A stretch of DNA of 64,000 nt from Corbicula japonica (GCA_038501625.1 JAZAYU010000052.1:3687955-3751954); one strand, 5' to 3'; positions 44,750 through 55,554 are shown, numbered from the stretch's first letter. Notes: generated from the sequence alone by a model not told the origin. Numbers and translations: made by a program.

Positions 44750-45000
44750 TATACATATCAGGAATGTCCAGATCCAGTAGAATCAGCTTCACCACACAGC
44801 CAAAAAGTAGAGAGGTCAAAAGAGCATGGTCTTTCAACAATAAGATTCAAATAAGTCGCAACAAGCAATTAACGCAAGTGAAAACCAGAGGGGTTACCGC
44901 TTTGGAACGGTCAGTGGCAAAACAAATTGCCACTGGGGGTTTAAACCAGGTTCTAGGGTGCACCAACCTAACACTTGCCCCAACAAGTTTCAAATCAACA
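44750..45000 (+). repeat. Dispersed repeat family C, copy 1
   Basis: Matches 49675-49905: CATATCAGGAATGTCC, CACCACACAGCCAAAAAG, AGAGAGG, CAATTAAC, GGAACGGTCAGTGGCAAA, AAATTGCCACTGGGGGTTTA, AACCAGGTTCTAGGGTGCAC, CAACCTAACACTTGCCCC. The 120-aa ORF across it comes from the repeat. Fragments of the left part (ATATGC..ATCAGGAAT.GCCAC) also occur at 42485 and 45430, and inverted at 60797. Confidence 0.7.
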
Positions 45001-45584
45001 AACAAGTAAAAGTTGTCTTGGTGAAATCACTCCAGCTCACCAATTAGCTAAACAAATTTGCAAAAGCACACGTCAAACATATAAAACATAAGAAGCTAAT
45101 AGCATTGCCAAATCCAAAGGGGCGATTACTCAATAACCTTACCGAGACCGGGGCCCCCAGAGTAAAATTAGCAATAACACGATGACAGGGATAAAAGAAA
45201 CAAATCGAGCATCTAGGTTCTTTAAAGGAAAGCTTTCCCCGTAAACCTTTATTAACTCTTAAACCTCTGCTACGGTCGTGAAATACTTTGTTGCAATAAT
45301 GATTTTAAACTGCACCTGTATTTTTAAATTAAATTAGGGTATCGGCGATAAAACTTGCAAACTCTTTAAATGTGATACCGATACTCTTGTTTAAAAGTTT
45401 TCTGTTACATTGTATGCAAAATCAGTGAAATATGCCTATCAGGAATCGCCACACTCTTAAAACACAGCCTCGTATAAGATTAAGTTCATTTAAATCATTA
45501 CCAATTTTTGCAAGCTATAGAAAAGCAAACAAGCTGTGATATATAAACCTCGTAAGATGTTGCACATCGCACTATAAAAAATTA

Positions 45585-45914
45585 CTATATTAAAATTAAA
45601 ATCATCTCTTTTAACATATATTTTTGTAGTGACGAATCCCTTTTTAATAGAAATATTAAGATAAAGAATTGTGGTTGCTTATCTGAAGCGTTTGTTTTAT
45701 AAAGTTGTAGTTGATAAGGATAAGTTTTATTAACCAGAGATGGAAAATGGTTATTATCGATATTAAAGAAGTCATCTAAGTACCTCGAAGTGTTGTTAAA
45801 GGGTGTAATAATGAAATCTTGGTGTTCGGTAGAAAGACGTAACATAACATCTTTTTCATTGCAGAATAAAACCAGATCAGCAACAAAGGGTGCACCAATA
45901 GTAACCCGTTGCAA
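45585..45914 (-). pseudogene. Penelope-like element reverse transcriptase fragment
   Basis: The ORF reads IGAPFVADLVLFCNEKDVML, then NNTSRYLDDFFNIDNNHFPS, then LVNKTYPYQLQLYKTNASDK. The order (G.PFVADL.LFCNE.D, F.NTSRYLDD..NIDN, YP.ELQL) is what I know from Penelope-like element RT palm motifs, with YLDD as the catalytic box carrying both aspartates. Only about 80 residues remain; the N-terminal RT boxes and the GIY-YIG endonuclease are missing, and the end runs into unrelated residues. A relic with no function expected. Another RT class is possible but less likely. Confidence 0.6.
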
Positions 45915-46047
45915 TTACTTGTTTATAAAAAGAGGTATCATATCTCAAATAAATATTATCCAATAAAAATATGAGCGGGTCTATAGTGTACAATTATCAT
46001 AAGCATCATCTGTAAAAATATCCTATGTTCATAACAATAGATTAAAG
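45915..46047. other. Short noncoding spacer
   Basis: AT-rich, nothing recognised. Confidence 0.4.
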
Positions 46048-46275
46048 GGGAACTTTGAAGACCTCTGAACACAACAAATATGAAAATATTTCAGGCTAGG
46101 TTAGATTGAGCCTGTTCATGGGCGGTAATGAAAATGCATCTTACTTCCCACGCCGCATAGCCCCGGCTTGAGCGCAACTCAATATAAACACCAATAAACA
46201 GTACAGTTTTGGTCCATCCCAAACGATGGTATGCGTATGGCGGTGAACATAGAACCTTCAATTCGGTATTTTCAG
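46048..46275 (+). repeat. Dispersed repeat family B, copy 3
   Basis: Shares GGGGAACTTTGAAGACC, GGCGGTAATGAAAATGCATC, CCCACGCCGCATAGCCCCGG, TTGAGCGCAACTCAATATAA, ACACCAATAAACAGTACAGT and CATCCCAAACGATGGTATGC with 34107-34480. Confidence 0.7.
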
Positions 46276-46695
46276 ATTAATGTTCATTCCATGTTCAGCG
46301 GCATATGGACCCAAGATAAATAATGGGTAAGCGCTAAACGAGAAAACAATGAACGGGACTAAACAGAATAGAATTTTGAGAGGGAATCTGGGAATACAAA
46401 TCCTGTTTATCTCAGACAACTCCAAAAGGCAAAATTAAAATAAGCAGGAATTTTATCCTTGGGGTTATTGAACAATATTCATTTATATTGGCTGGGGTAT
46501 TGAAACCACCCACCTTAAAACTGGCCGAAATATAAAAACAAAAGTGAATTTTGAAGCACTATTAACATAGTACATTAATATCGAGCTCGACGACCGTCAA
46601 GGACATAACTGATTACAGCACTGATTGAATGTACGGAGAGACATTTTACAGTCGTCACACGGAACAAACAACGATACTGTTATATTGAAATAGAT

Positions 46696-46835
46696 GAAAG
46701 GGGAACTTTGAATAACTCCGAACACGACAATTATGGAAATGCATCTTAATGCCCATGCCGCCTAGCTCCTGGTTAAGCGCAACTCAATATTTAAACAAAT
46801 AAACAGTACAGTTTTGATGCATATGACGGTACAAG
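46696..46835 (+). repeat. Dispersed repeat family B, copy 4 (internally deleted)
   Basis: AAAGGGGAACTTTGAATAAC, CCGAACACGACAATTATGG, AAATGCATCTTAATGCCCAT and AGCGCAACTCAATATTTAAA follow the family order, with the middle missing. Confidence 0.6.
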
Positions 46836-47504
46836 CGATAAAAGTTTTAATTTCTTTACTTTCTTTTTTAGCTTGTCTCTTATTACATTATGATACAGAA
46901 AAGTATACAAAATAGAAATATTGTCAGTAGACTTACAGAACGCCTGACATTTGTTTGATTTAAGCTTTTTAAAGTCGCTTGCATTTTTCATAGACAAAAT
47001 CAATTTGTGTCTGTGGTTTCAGACACCTTTTCGCAATACCTAATGACATGTTCCTTTATAGCTGTAAGAAAAGATGTTAAGAACACGGATAATTAGTTCG
47101 TGGTAAATTTGTAATATATTATGATGCCCTAATTATTTTATCTTCTTCACAGTGGATAAGCCAGAGTCTGTTAATGATTGACAATAAACAAGTATTTTTG
47201 TCTATTTACCTTAGTATTAAGTTAGAACTCAAAACGTGATTTAACTTTTTTTCGGCGTTAGCTGTCTAAGCTCACTTTTGACCTAGTTTTTTGACCAATG
47301 AAATGTTGTAAATAATACTCGTATTCTCTTATTATGCAGAGGGAAAATGAAATAAACTATTTCGATTGGTAGCTATTTACACCAGAGAGGCATCTAGCAG
47401 GCTGGAGAGGTATCTAGTGGGATTTTATTATTATGCAGCGGAAAAAATCAAATAGATAAATTAGATTGGTTGTTAGTGGGTGTTGTATTGGAGGAAAAAC
47501 ATAT
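46836..47504. other. Noncoding sequence, nothing supported
   Basis: No exon or RNA gene recognised. GAGAGGCATCTAGCAGGCTG and GAGAGGTATCTAGTGGGATT near 47384-47424 form a small direct repeat. Confidence 0.4.
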
Positions 47505-48075
47505 TTGCGATTTAAGTAACCAGTTAAGTCAATATTGATGGCTTAAATACAATATTACCTGGAATATTCTTGGGTGTCACTTGCATACAATACACAGTGT
47601 AAAACGAATGAGAAGTGTAGATATTCCTAGTTCTTATTGGTTCCTTTCTAGTTTCTTTGATACTTATTGTTAATTTCAAGTTAATAAGACAAGTTCATTG
47701 TAGTGTAGTGGCTAACACTCTCGCCTATCAAGCGGAGGCCCCGTGTTCAATACTCAGGACGGACACTTTTTCAAACTTAATATACGTAAAAGTTGGTAGA
47801 TTTCGCTCTTGTAACAGGCTGTTATTATTATTATTTATTAAATTTCCAGGACATTTATTCATCTTGAATTCTCACTCTACACGAGGTATTTTTTTGAAAC
47901 TGAATAATTTGCTTCTTTAATCGACTTGTTATCACTGTATGAAATTGTTGCACCAGCTTCAACATTTTTTCAAAAAAAAAAACACTTTCAATAAATTTAT
48001 GAGTTGTCATGATTCGGGCGCTTAATCTCTAAGTCATACAATGTACTAAGAAGGCAGGGAGGGTTCGTCAACAGC
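47505..48075 (+). repeat. Dispersed ~570-bp repeat, copy 2, with tRNA-like segment
   Basis: Second copy of the repeat at 42805-43375, about 4.7 kb away and in the same orientation. Includes the tRNA-like part listed at 47695. The ends GGTTCGTCAACA and the starts are shared. Confidence 0.7.
47695..47765 (+). tRNA. tRNA-Asp-like sequence within the repeat
   Basis: TAGTGTAGTGGCTAACAC gives an A box, and GTGTTCAATACTC is a degraded B box. CTCGC-CTATCAA-GCGGA can form an anticodon arm with anticodon ATC, normally aspartate. The T stem is poor (CCCCG against CAGGA) and the acceptor ends do not pair well. A tRNA-derived repeat rather than a functional tRNA. Confidence 0.45.
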
Positions 48076-48572
48076 TATAACAAATAAAATAAAATAACTA
48101 AACTGTGTCTGCTTTGCCTCTCTGTATTTCTTTCTTTCTTATATACATGTATTTATAAATCTTTTCCATGAACGCCGTTTATCTTTTTTAAAGATATTTC
48201 TTGTTTAAAGTAAATATGTACATAAACACGTCTTCTGTTAGGTATTTAAAGTTAGAGTATTTTTTTAATTCGTAAATCAAGTTCTATCTCTCGATTATTT
48301 CACTTTAGAGCACATAATGTCGCACATGATGAGTTAAATCTATTGTTATATTTTGCAAAGAATGAGTAAAATTTAAGTAGTAATTTAGCTTACACATAAA
48401 CTAATTGACACTAAATTGAGCATCTCAAAAACAATTTTATTCACTTTGAGACAGCAAAATAAACATACAATGATATAATTTAATTTAAATTAAAACAATC
48501 TAAGCGACATAATTTAAAAAGGTTTCATATTGTTTGGAAAATTTCCAGTTAAGAGAAACTATAACAAATACT
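48076..48572. other. Noncoding sequence, nothing supported
   Basis: AT-rich without coding or structural signals that I could support. Confidence 0.4.
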
Positions 48573-48775
48573 GCGGTATCATTTAATTTCGCGGTGGTTT
48601 AATTTTCGCGTAATTCTCGCCAGGGTCAAGGCGCGTTATCAATCCCGAGGGAAATCAAACGACTGATTATCTAGACTTTTTAGAATAATACAAGTGCGCG
48701 AATTTAAGCCCGCGCGAAAAACGTCACTTATGTTATTTGGGCAAAATCTGATACCCGAGAAATAAAATGATACAA
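48573..48775. mobile_element. MITE-like element with GTATCATTT ends
   Basis: The left GGTATCATTTAATTTCGCGG and the right GAAATAAAATGATACAAC are inverted repeats with a few mismatches. The interior holds several TTCGCG/CGCGAA words (TTTTCGCGTAATTCTCG, GTGCGCGAATTTAAGC, CCGCGCGAAAA). No ORF. About 200 bases. Confidence 0.6.
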
Positions 48776-49246
48776 CACTAATCTTCAAGATTAAAATTTT
48801 GTATTTTAAACCAAATGTATTCTTGACATCCTTGCATGTTTACCTTTTCAAGTGTTAAGTTCGTTTTAATGTACAAAGTAAAGAAAACGAACGGTTTCTT
48901 AATGCATCACAAAAATTATCCACATAAAAGAAATTCCAATATATAACGTAAAAGTCTCAGTCCTGGTTTAACTCTAGAAGAAGGGAAGATAATTGATGTC
49001 ATAAAGAGCACCGGTTACAGAAAGTAGAGCAAATAAAATGGTTTTAGTTTAAATGAATTTGAGACAATTGTGTAACAGTCCCATTTCCTAATCAAATCTT
49101 TGGAGAACATAGGCTCGTGAAAACTACGTGTTATATATTAAATATTTTAAGAAAAAATATCCGATTTATCCGAAAGAAAAACATATTATAATTACATCTG
49201 GAAAAAATATCAGACTGTAACAACCAACTGTTCAAGTGATATTGCC

Positions 49247-49330
49247 TCTAGCTGGGAGCGAACCCGCGTTATCACGTCGATAGCGCCTAGCCTTTCAATT
49301 CCGACAACGAAACCGATTGAGCTAGCCAAG
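49247..49330 (-). repeat. tRNA-derived SINE copy
   Basis: On the minus strand it reads GGCTAGCTCAATCGGTTTCG (A box), then AAAGGCTAGGCGCTATCG and GCGGGTTCGCTCCCAGCTAG (B box region). It is clearly the same family as the tandem units at 63463-63970. Confidence 0.7.
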
Positions 49331-49674
49331 ATAACCGCAAAAAGCTTATCGGATAGCTATGGTATTCTGTGCTTGTACGAAAAACGGGTATTTTCCTTTT
49401 CGAATTAAGAATGAAGAAAGTGTAGATGATTTTGAAATTTGAAATAACTCATAGACGTGTATTATGATCCTATTTGAAGATAACCATATTTTTCTAAAAA
49501 TACTTAACAAATTAAAAGTATCCACTGTTTGTGCATATTTATAATTACGGTGTTTTTATTTAACAAGGAACGTTAATAGTTATGTTTTACTATCTCATTT
49601 GTTTTTGTTTTCTTCCACACCAAACCTCAGTAACTACCCATTTAATAAAATAATAAAGTTAATTAAAAGGTGAA

Positions 49675-49905
49675 ATATGCATATCAGGAATTGCCACATT
49701 CAGAAAAAACAACCTCCCCACACAGTCAAAAAGAAGAGAGAGGAAGATATAATGGTTAATAAAATGATCAGTTTCAAAAACAACACCACAAACAATTAAC
49801 AAAAATGACCTTGGAACGATCAGAGGCAAATCAAATTGCCACTGGGGGTTTAAACCAGGTTCTAGGGTGCACCAACCTCACACTTGCCCCCAACAGATTC
49901 TCATA
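49675..49905 (+). repeat. Dispersed repeat family C, copy 2
   Basis: Shares AATATGCATATCAGGAATTG, CACACAGTCAAAAAG, TTGGAACGATCAGAGGCAAA, AAATTGCCACTGGGGGTTTA and AACCAGGTTCTAGGGTGCAC with 44750-45000. Confidence 0.7.
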
Positions 49906-51120
49906 TCAGGATTTTAAAACACAACATTTTCAATTTCTAATTTAACCAAATGTCAGGTAGGAAACTGATAGTTTCCGGTTTGCTGAGTATAGTACGGTAG
50001 GCCTATGGAAAGGGGTCAACAAAATTGCAACAGAAAATTTTTGATTTGTTTTATGTAAGAATAGTAAAAACATACATTTAAAAACAAAATTGGACACAAT
50101 CGGACCATTATTAATCGATTTGCATCGTTTTTCTTATATCCGGAATAGTTGTATCCGAAAACATCAACACTTGTCACATGTACAGTTGCAAATTTCTATT
50201 TTTTACCTGAAAATAGCCTATTCACTGTACTGTTTTGTATTTGCAAAGGCATAAAAAGCTATAAATAATAAATTTGTCATAATTCTGAGTGCTATCAGTC
50301 ATGGTAACCGAGAGACTTGATGATACAAGTGATCAGAAAATATAATAATAATTATGTTCATGTAAACATTTACTTTTTATATGTAACATTTGAAAATAAT
50401 CTAACTTCTGTACCGATTTCTTAAATTTTAAACATCAAGAAGTCCTATTTTATTTTGTGATTATCAACATATATTTGAAGACCTTACTGTGCTATTATGT
50501 GGTACTAAATTGCACGGTTACTATGTATCATTGTCATCCGCAATTATACATGTCACATGTATCACATATTAAGATAAGATATTTGTCTCTCATCGCACAG
50601 GTGTGTAATTGTTAGGCACTCACAAAATACAGCTACATAAAAGTCTTCTAAAATGTGAAGAAATCGTCAGTAATTTTGTTTAAGTATATCTGGGAGGTCA
50701 ATACACTAAAAGCAAATCTTAATACATTGTAGTTACTATGCATCTCAATTTTCTAATATTTTAACAATTGTCTACTAAAATTGGAACGATAAAGAGAAGA
50801 TAAGCATGTAAAATTGCAACGATTTTGTTCAGTCTTTTGCGTCCAGGTTGTTCTTTCTCTTTCGGGACTGGTTGTTTATTTGCGGCACTACATTGAAGGC
50901 AGATCTAAACCAAGCGCATCCTGTAAGAACATTACAATTTCAGGACAATTCTGCAGAATATCAGCGTTTTAAACTTGTTTAAAATGACAAGATTCTTGGG
51001 CTGATCAAGTTCTGGGTAGAATTCAGTCAGTAAATGACCTTCATTGCAGTGTTATACTTAGAACATTTAAATATATACCAGGTATGTAAGGTATCGAGAT
51101 AGGTTAACCTAATTCTCAAC
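49906..51120. other. Noncoding sequence, nothing supported
   Basis: No supported exon, RNA gene or repeat with defined ends. The composition stays AT-rich up to the decayed ORF at 51125. Confidence 0.4.
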
Positions 51121-51124
51121 CTAA

Positions 51125-52395
51125 GAGGTCTAAGAAAGTAGGTAGGCCAACCTTTTCAGCCACGGATATCGCATTTTATCGTGTTGCAGAATTTCTATGT
51201 GAAAATGAGGAAGACTTGATATCTATAAATGACTTAATTTCTAAGATGGGAGAATTTCTCGACTTATGGAACATTTTGTCGACCAAATAATAATTTCAAG
51301 TAAAAAAGGTAAGCCGAACATTGTTACATTTCTTGAAACAGCCTCTTCTCTTCTTCATCAATTTTACAGCATGCCCAAACAGACAGATCCTAAAATCGAA
51401 AAGCGCAGACTCATTCGAACAGCAGCTTGATTTATAAAAAGTGATATCAAATCCATTGACCTTGAAAAGAGTATTTATCCTGAAGAATTGGCTTCATTAG
51501 ACAAACATTAGAAATGTATTTCGGAATCTCTGAAATATTTTAATAACCTTTAAGGAGTGGATAGGTCAAGCAGTTATGCAAAATGTGAGACCAAGGTCAA
51601 TACTTTCACCTTTACAATTAGGGATAGGCGTTCAGATGCATAGACAGTTTGGTTCCCTGTTTCCCTGTTTCTTACTGATTCTTAACATGAATAAGGATTT
51701 TCGGTTTCATACACAGAAGTTCAGAAGTATGAAAGCGTGACAGTACACCAAGGCACGGAGACAAGCAGGTTGTCAAGACAATGTGTGTATAGTAGATAAT
51801 GTTGACCACAATATAAGAATCATAGATGGGCTTGACACATTTCACGGGATGGTTATAATTGCTACAATTTCGCCTTGTACATGTACATGTAATCTAAAAC
51901 CAGTCCCTCGCATAACTGTAACAGCCGAATATGTTGCAGCAGTGGGTAGAATAGATATAAAATAGTTTAAACCCAAAGACAATTTTGAAATACCTATACG
52001 GTTCACCCCACTCCCACAATTTACTTCCGAAGACCCGTCAGAAAATATTGACCTTTTGTGGCAAATGTCTTGGTTATTAAAACTGGTTACACCATCTTGG
52101 AAACAAATAAAACATTTCACAAATGTTCTTGTGTATGATCAAGAAGCCACAAAAGAAGATGTAATTGTTGCTTGAGAAAAGGCTTTAGTGGTATTATGCA
52201 ATTGTAAAGCTGAAGACTCGCTTAATAATTTGCGGCTGAGTAAATTCTTCCAAAAAGTGGTATCGAAGGACAAATACATTCCTCCCGAGAATCTTCCGCC
52301 AACAACAGAAGCAGCAAAATACCATAGCCTTCTTGTGTACAATAACTATTACGTTTGCAATTATTTTCAAGTCAAGGTAAAACTTCTGGCAATAT
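51125..52395 (+). pseudogene. Decayed copy of an uncharacterised multi-copy metazoan ORF
   Basis: Broken reading-frame pieces line up in one direction: PTFSATDIAFYRVAEFLCEN (51151), then KIEKRRLIRTAA, then FIKSDIKS (51397-51455), KEWIGQAVMQNVRPRSILSP and LQLGIGVQMHRQFGSLF (51553-51663), SYTEVQKYESVTVHQGTETS (51707), DNVDHNIRIIDGLDTFHGMV (51792), then TVTAEYVAAVGRIDIK, and NLPPTTEAAKYHSLLVY (52291-52341). I recall intact relatives as large uncharacterised proteins repeated in mollusc and cnidarian genomes. At least six stops or frame changes and a large deletion before the last block are visible. Function of the intact family is unknown to me. Confidence 0.6.
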
Positions 52396-53656
52396 AACTT
52401 TTTTTTACAAAAACTGTCTAAAGCCGATGGCAACAAAGCGTCAAGGAGTTATTTGACCATTCTTGTGTCTAAAAAAGTTTTACAGCATATAAAAATCGAC
52501 CGTTAGTGAACAAGCAATTTTGAGTGGGTGGGGTAATTCAACATTAAGAATTGTTGGTTTATTAAAATGACCGATAAGATTTAATTTTTAAGAGACTTGA
52601 TGTTCATTTACAAATAATATTTTATAGATGTTAGTTTTAAGACTAGAATTTGAAAGAATGTATAGAACAAGTGTCGAATGATGCACATAGCCAGCTATTA
52701 ATGATTTCTTTTTGTTTTCAACTTATTCTATTTTCAACATACGAATTTATGGATTTCCGGTGGTCCGATTTTGTCCAATTTTTGATATGATTCAGTTTTT
52801 ATTAAATGTGATAAGTGGTGAAAATTTCATTTCTGTTGCAATTTTGTCTAGGTTTGACGTATTTTTTCCATAATGTGACCGTACTAGTATAGTTAAATGT
52901 CTTAAAGAAGAACTACGTTCATCGCGTTTTATGGAAACACAAATTGTCTTAGAATTGTACATTTACTTTACTAAGATTATCATATATACACTGATATTTA
53001 CATTTCTTATTTTCATGTTGCTATAACTATTAATTTGGTAGGTTGGAAAATTCAATTTTCAACTAGTTACTATATTGGAGTAGCTTGCTTTTATTGTCGG
53101 TCATCCTGATGACCGACATATTATAATCGACCAAACTTGAGCTCTTAGCCCGAACACCGGTTAACAGTGACTCACGGTCCAGAATGGATAATTTAGACTA
53201 TGCCACCTGTTCCTAAGACGCATGCAAAAGGATAGTGTGGAGGCTGATGTTTGATTGCTTGATATAAAGAGAAGCACTTTACCGGAAAAGACATTAACGT
53301 AGATAATCACATTTCTTGTATACCTAATTTATACTTTAATTCAGGACGTGTAGAAATAATGCAGTTGTTTACGTATCGTTAAACTGGATGCCTTCTAGGT
53401 CATAGCGGTACCATAGCGCTTTCCACAGTCGATGCGTATTTGTACTCATAGCAGACAACCGATGCTTATTTACATAGTTAGATCCGCAAATCAGGTCAAA
53501 TCAGGTCAGTGACCGTTAGTAGAGGGAAAATATAATTTTCTTCGGTTGAATGATAGTGAATTAGAAGAAAATTAATTTCCATTGGTCGAATAAAGTATCC
53601 GATAGATGTCCTCTTTGCACGAAGTTTTCGTGCTAAAGTGATTGAGTGAATAAGGC
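52396..53656. other. Noncoding sequence, nothing supported
   Basis: No exon recognised. A small palindrome GTCGGTCATC-CTGATGACCGAC occurs near 53097-53119. The ORF at 53496-53759 on the minus strand is antisense to the DIRS segment. Confidence 0.4.
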
Positions 53657-53696
53657 ATTCAGCTTTGGACAATTGACTGGACAAGACAAATTTAAA
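53657..53696 (+). repeat. Left 40-bp direct repeat of the DIRS segment
   Basis: Identical to 55509-55548. Flanking bases differ (GGC before and TTTA after here; AGG before and AAAT after there), so the repeat boundaries are sharp. Confidence 0.9.
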
Positions 53697-53720
53697 TTTA
53701 TAATAGTGTGTGTAATTATT

Positions 53721-54521
53721 ATGGCAGAGGGGAATTCGGACTTTTCGCCACGTGGACAAATAAATGATGGTTCACAAGTGTTTAGTAATCAACTGCAGCT
53801 TGTGTTAGATGAACTTAGAACTCAGAGACAGGAGTTTCAAGTTTTAAGGGACGAAGTACAAGGAAATTCAAGGTCAGTGACTTCAGAAGTGAACAAATTG
53901 AAATCCGAGAAAAATTTAAGTTGGAAATTTGAAGGACATAAAATACAATACGAACTCAATAGCAGCATAGACGAAAAAGCTAAGCAAGCGAAGTGGGGCA
54001 TCGAGAACGGAAAATATCAATACGCCAGTGAATTGTTGGAGGAAATAATCAACCTGATTAAGGAACGTAATAAACACATACGAATAGCGGATACCAGTGC
54101 TGGAGGCTGGGATACAGTCAAAAATTATGTCAGTAATCCAATTGCCAGTGATGACGAAGACGAAGCGAAAATTTCAAAAGCCGAGAACAAAGCTCTTAAA
54201 CGTAAAAAAGAGAAGCAAGCCGGTAAAATCCCTACTGCGAAACGTTCAGGTGCTACGGGATTTAGTCCCATGGATTTTAATGTTCCAGTTCGCAACATGC
54301 CTGGAGTTTATGGCACGCCCGAGAGATCAGCTACCACTGGGTTTGGCAGAGGGAACCTTTTTCGTCCCTACTTCGGTGGACCCCGTTACAGTAGCACTTC
54401 CGGAAGCTACGGTACAGCCGCTCCTGGTCCCTGTTTCGCGTGCGGAGAATTCAGCCATTTTCGTCGAGACTGCCCATATACATTCAGACAGCCCGGGAAC
54501 CAGCCAGCATCCAAAAAATGA
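53721..54521 (+). CDS. DIRS-type gag-like protein with CCHC zinc knuckle
   Basis: The frame is open further upstream, but ATG at 53721 (MAEGNSDFSPRG) is the likely start; upstream residues are encoded by the 40-bp repeat. The protein has 266 residues. Residues about 20-60 form a predicted coiled coil (QLQLVLDELRTQRQEFQVLR, then DEVQGN, SVTSEVNKLKSEK). The middle is helical and charged (IDEKAKQAKWGIENGKYQYA). A basic stretch (ENKALKRKKEKQAGK) and a glycine-rich region follow. Near the C-terminus is a knuckle CFACGEFSHFRRDC (CX2CX4HX4C), expected to bind nucleic acid. Family role: RNA packaging. Confidence 0.75.
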   Translation: MAEGNSDFSPRGQINDGSQVFSNQLQLVLDELRTQRQEFQVLRDEVQGNSRSVTSEVNKLKSEKNLSWKFEGHKIQYELNSSIDEKAKQAKWGIENGKYQYASELLEEIINLIKERNKHIRIADTSAGGWDTVKNYVSNPIASDDEDEAKISKAENKALKRKKEKQAGKIPTAKRSGATGFSPMDFNVPVRNMPGVYGTPERSATTGFGRGNLFRPYFGGPRYSSTSGSYGTAAPGPCFACGEFSHFRRDCPYTFRQPGNQPASKK

Positions 54522-55554
54522 AACATTGTTAAAAGATGAGTATGAGTTTGATTATACTAGATTCACTCATGACTTTTATGAATACGAACAGGGGCAAAAA
54601 AGTATTCTCGTAAAAGGAAGATTGAGAAAAAACCTTCAATTTTGGACTGATATAGGTGCGTCGGAGTATATTCTAGATGTAATAAAATTTGGCTATAAAA
54701 TTCCATTTTATTCCGAACCACCTAACTCAGTGAGCAAAAACAATAGATCCGCTTTGTGTGAACAAGAATTTGTTTCTAGTGCTATTAAAGATCTTTTAGA
54801 TAGAGGTCTTATTAAGCGGTGCCCTCACCTTCCTCGAGTAGTTAATCCTTTAACCGTATCTGTGCAAAATACTGGCAAAAAGAGGCTGATATTAGATCTT
54901 CGAAATGTTAATAAACATCTCTGGAAGCAGTCTGTTAAATTTGAAGATTTAAGGATAGCCTTATCGTATTTACAGAAAGGTTATTTCATGATAAAATTCG
55001 ATATAACAAGTGCTTACCACTTTATAGAAATTTTTGAACCTCATACTGATTTTTTAGGTTTTTCTTGGACTGCCGACGACGGTCAAATCCAATATTTTAA
55101 ATTTCTTGTTTTGCCCTTTGGTTTGTCTAGTGCTTGTTATATTTTTACTAAATTAACTAGACCTTTGGTAGCAAAATGGAGAAGTGAGGGTAAATTAGTT
55201 CTAACATTTTTAGATGACGGATTTGGTTGTGCGAGCGATTACAGTCGAGCAATGTTGCTGAGTAGGCAGTTAAAACAGGACCTTTTATTATCAGGTTTTG
55301 TACCTAATTCAAATAAGTGTATTTGGGCGCCTATACAGAATCTGCCATTTCTAACATCCCGCACGTGGGATTCTTATATTTCTCTTTCTGATAACAGTAT
55401 CGCGCAGATAAAATTCTGGCTCGAACGTCTAGATTCTGTTAATTTTAGAAATATTTTTCAGTCTCAGATCTGTTCTAGAGTCGTTTACAGTGATGCTTCA
55501 GCTTTAGGATTCAGCTTTGGACAATTGACTGGACAAGACAAATTTAAAAAATAA
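54508..55554 (+). CDS. DIRS-type reverse transcriptase, cut at the start of RNase H
   Basis: The +1 frame, which overlaps the gag end, reads KGRLRKNLQFWTDIGASEYI, then ILDVIKFGYKIPFYSEPP, the usual lead-in of DIRS RTs. RT blocks follow: KKRLILDLRNVNKHL, MIKFDITSAYHFIEI (first catalytic Asp), LVLPFGLSSACYIFTKLTRP, and VLTFLDDGFG (the DD pair). RNase H begins with SRVVYSDASALGF and is then replaced by the 40-bp repeat sequence, stopping soon after. The RT core looks intact; the protein lacks most of RNase H and everything after it. Probably no longer autonomous. Confidence 0.75.
   Translation, partial: HPKNETLLKDEYEFDYTRFTHDFYEYEQGQKSILVKGRLRKNLQFWTDIGASEYILDVIKFGYKIPFYSEPPNSVSKNNRSALCEQEFVSSAIKDLLDRGLIKRCPHLPRVVNPLTVSVQNTGKKRLILDLRNVNKHLWKQSVKFEDLRIALSYLQKGYFMIKFDITSAYHFIEIFEPHTDFLGFSWTADDGQIQYFKFLVLPFGLSSACYIFTKLTRPLVAKWRSEGKLVLTFLDDGFGCASDYSRAMLLSRQLKQDLLLSGFVPNSNKCIWAPIQNLPFLTSRTWDSYISLSDNSIAQIKFWLERLDSVNFRNIFQSQICSRVVYSDASALGFSFGQLTGQDKFKK
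55509..55548 (+). repeat. Right 40-bp direct repeat of the DIRS segment
   Basis: Identical to 53657-53696. Translated in the pol frame as SFGQLTGQDKFK; the left copy is read in its own frame as the same peptide ahead of gag. Confidence 0.9.

Larger units (their letters stand above)
53657..55548 (+). mobile_element. DIRS-like retrotransposon segment between perfect 40-bp direct repeats
   Basis: The gag-like and RT/RNase H reading frames are bracketed by identical 40-base direct repeats (53657-53696 and 55509-55548), beginning ATTCAGCTTTGGACAATTGA. The second copy interrupts the RNase H frame just after YSDASALGF. The rest of RNase H, any methyltransferase-like domain and the tyrosine recombinase expected in DIRS or Ngaro elements are missing. 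The left repeat lies 24 bases upstream of the gag ATG. Gag and pol are in different frames (pol is +1 relative to gag). Both frames are open, so this copy is fairly recent. Confidence 0.7.

Noticed and set aside
44647..45009. 120-aa plus-strand ORF
   Set aside because: Most of it is dispersed repeat family C, whose second copy at 49675 does not keep the frame.
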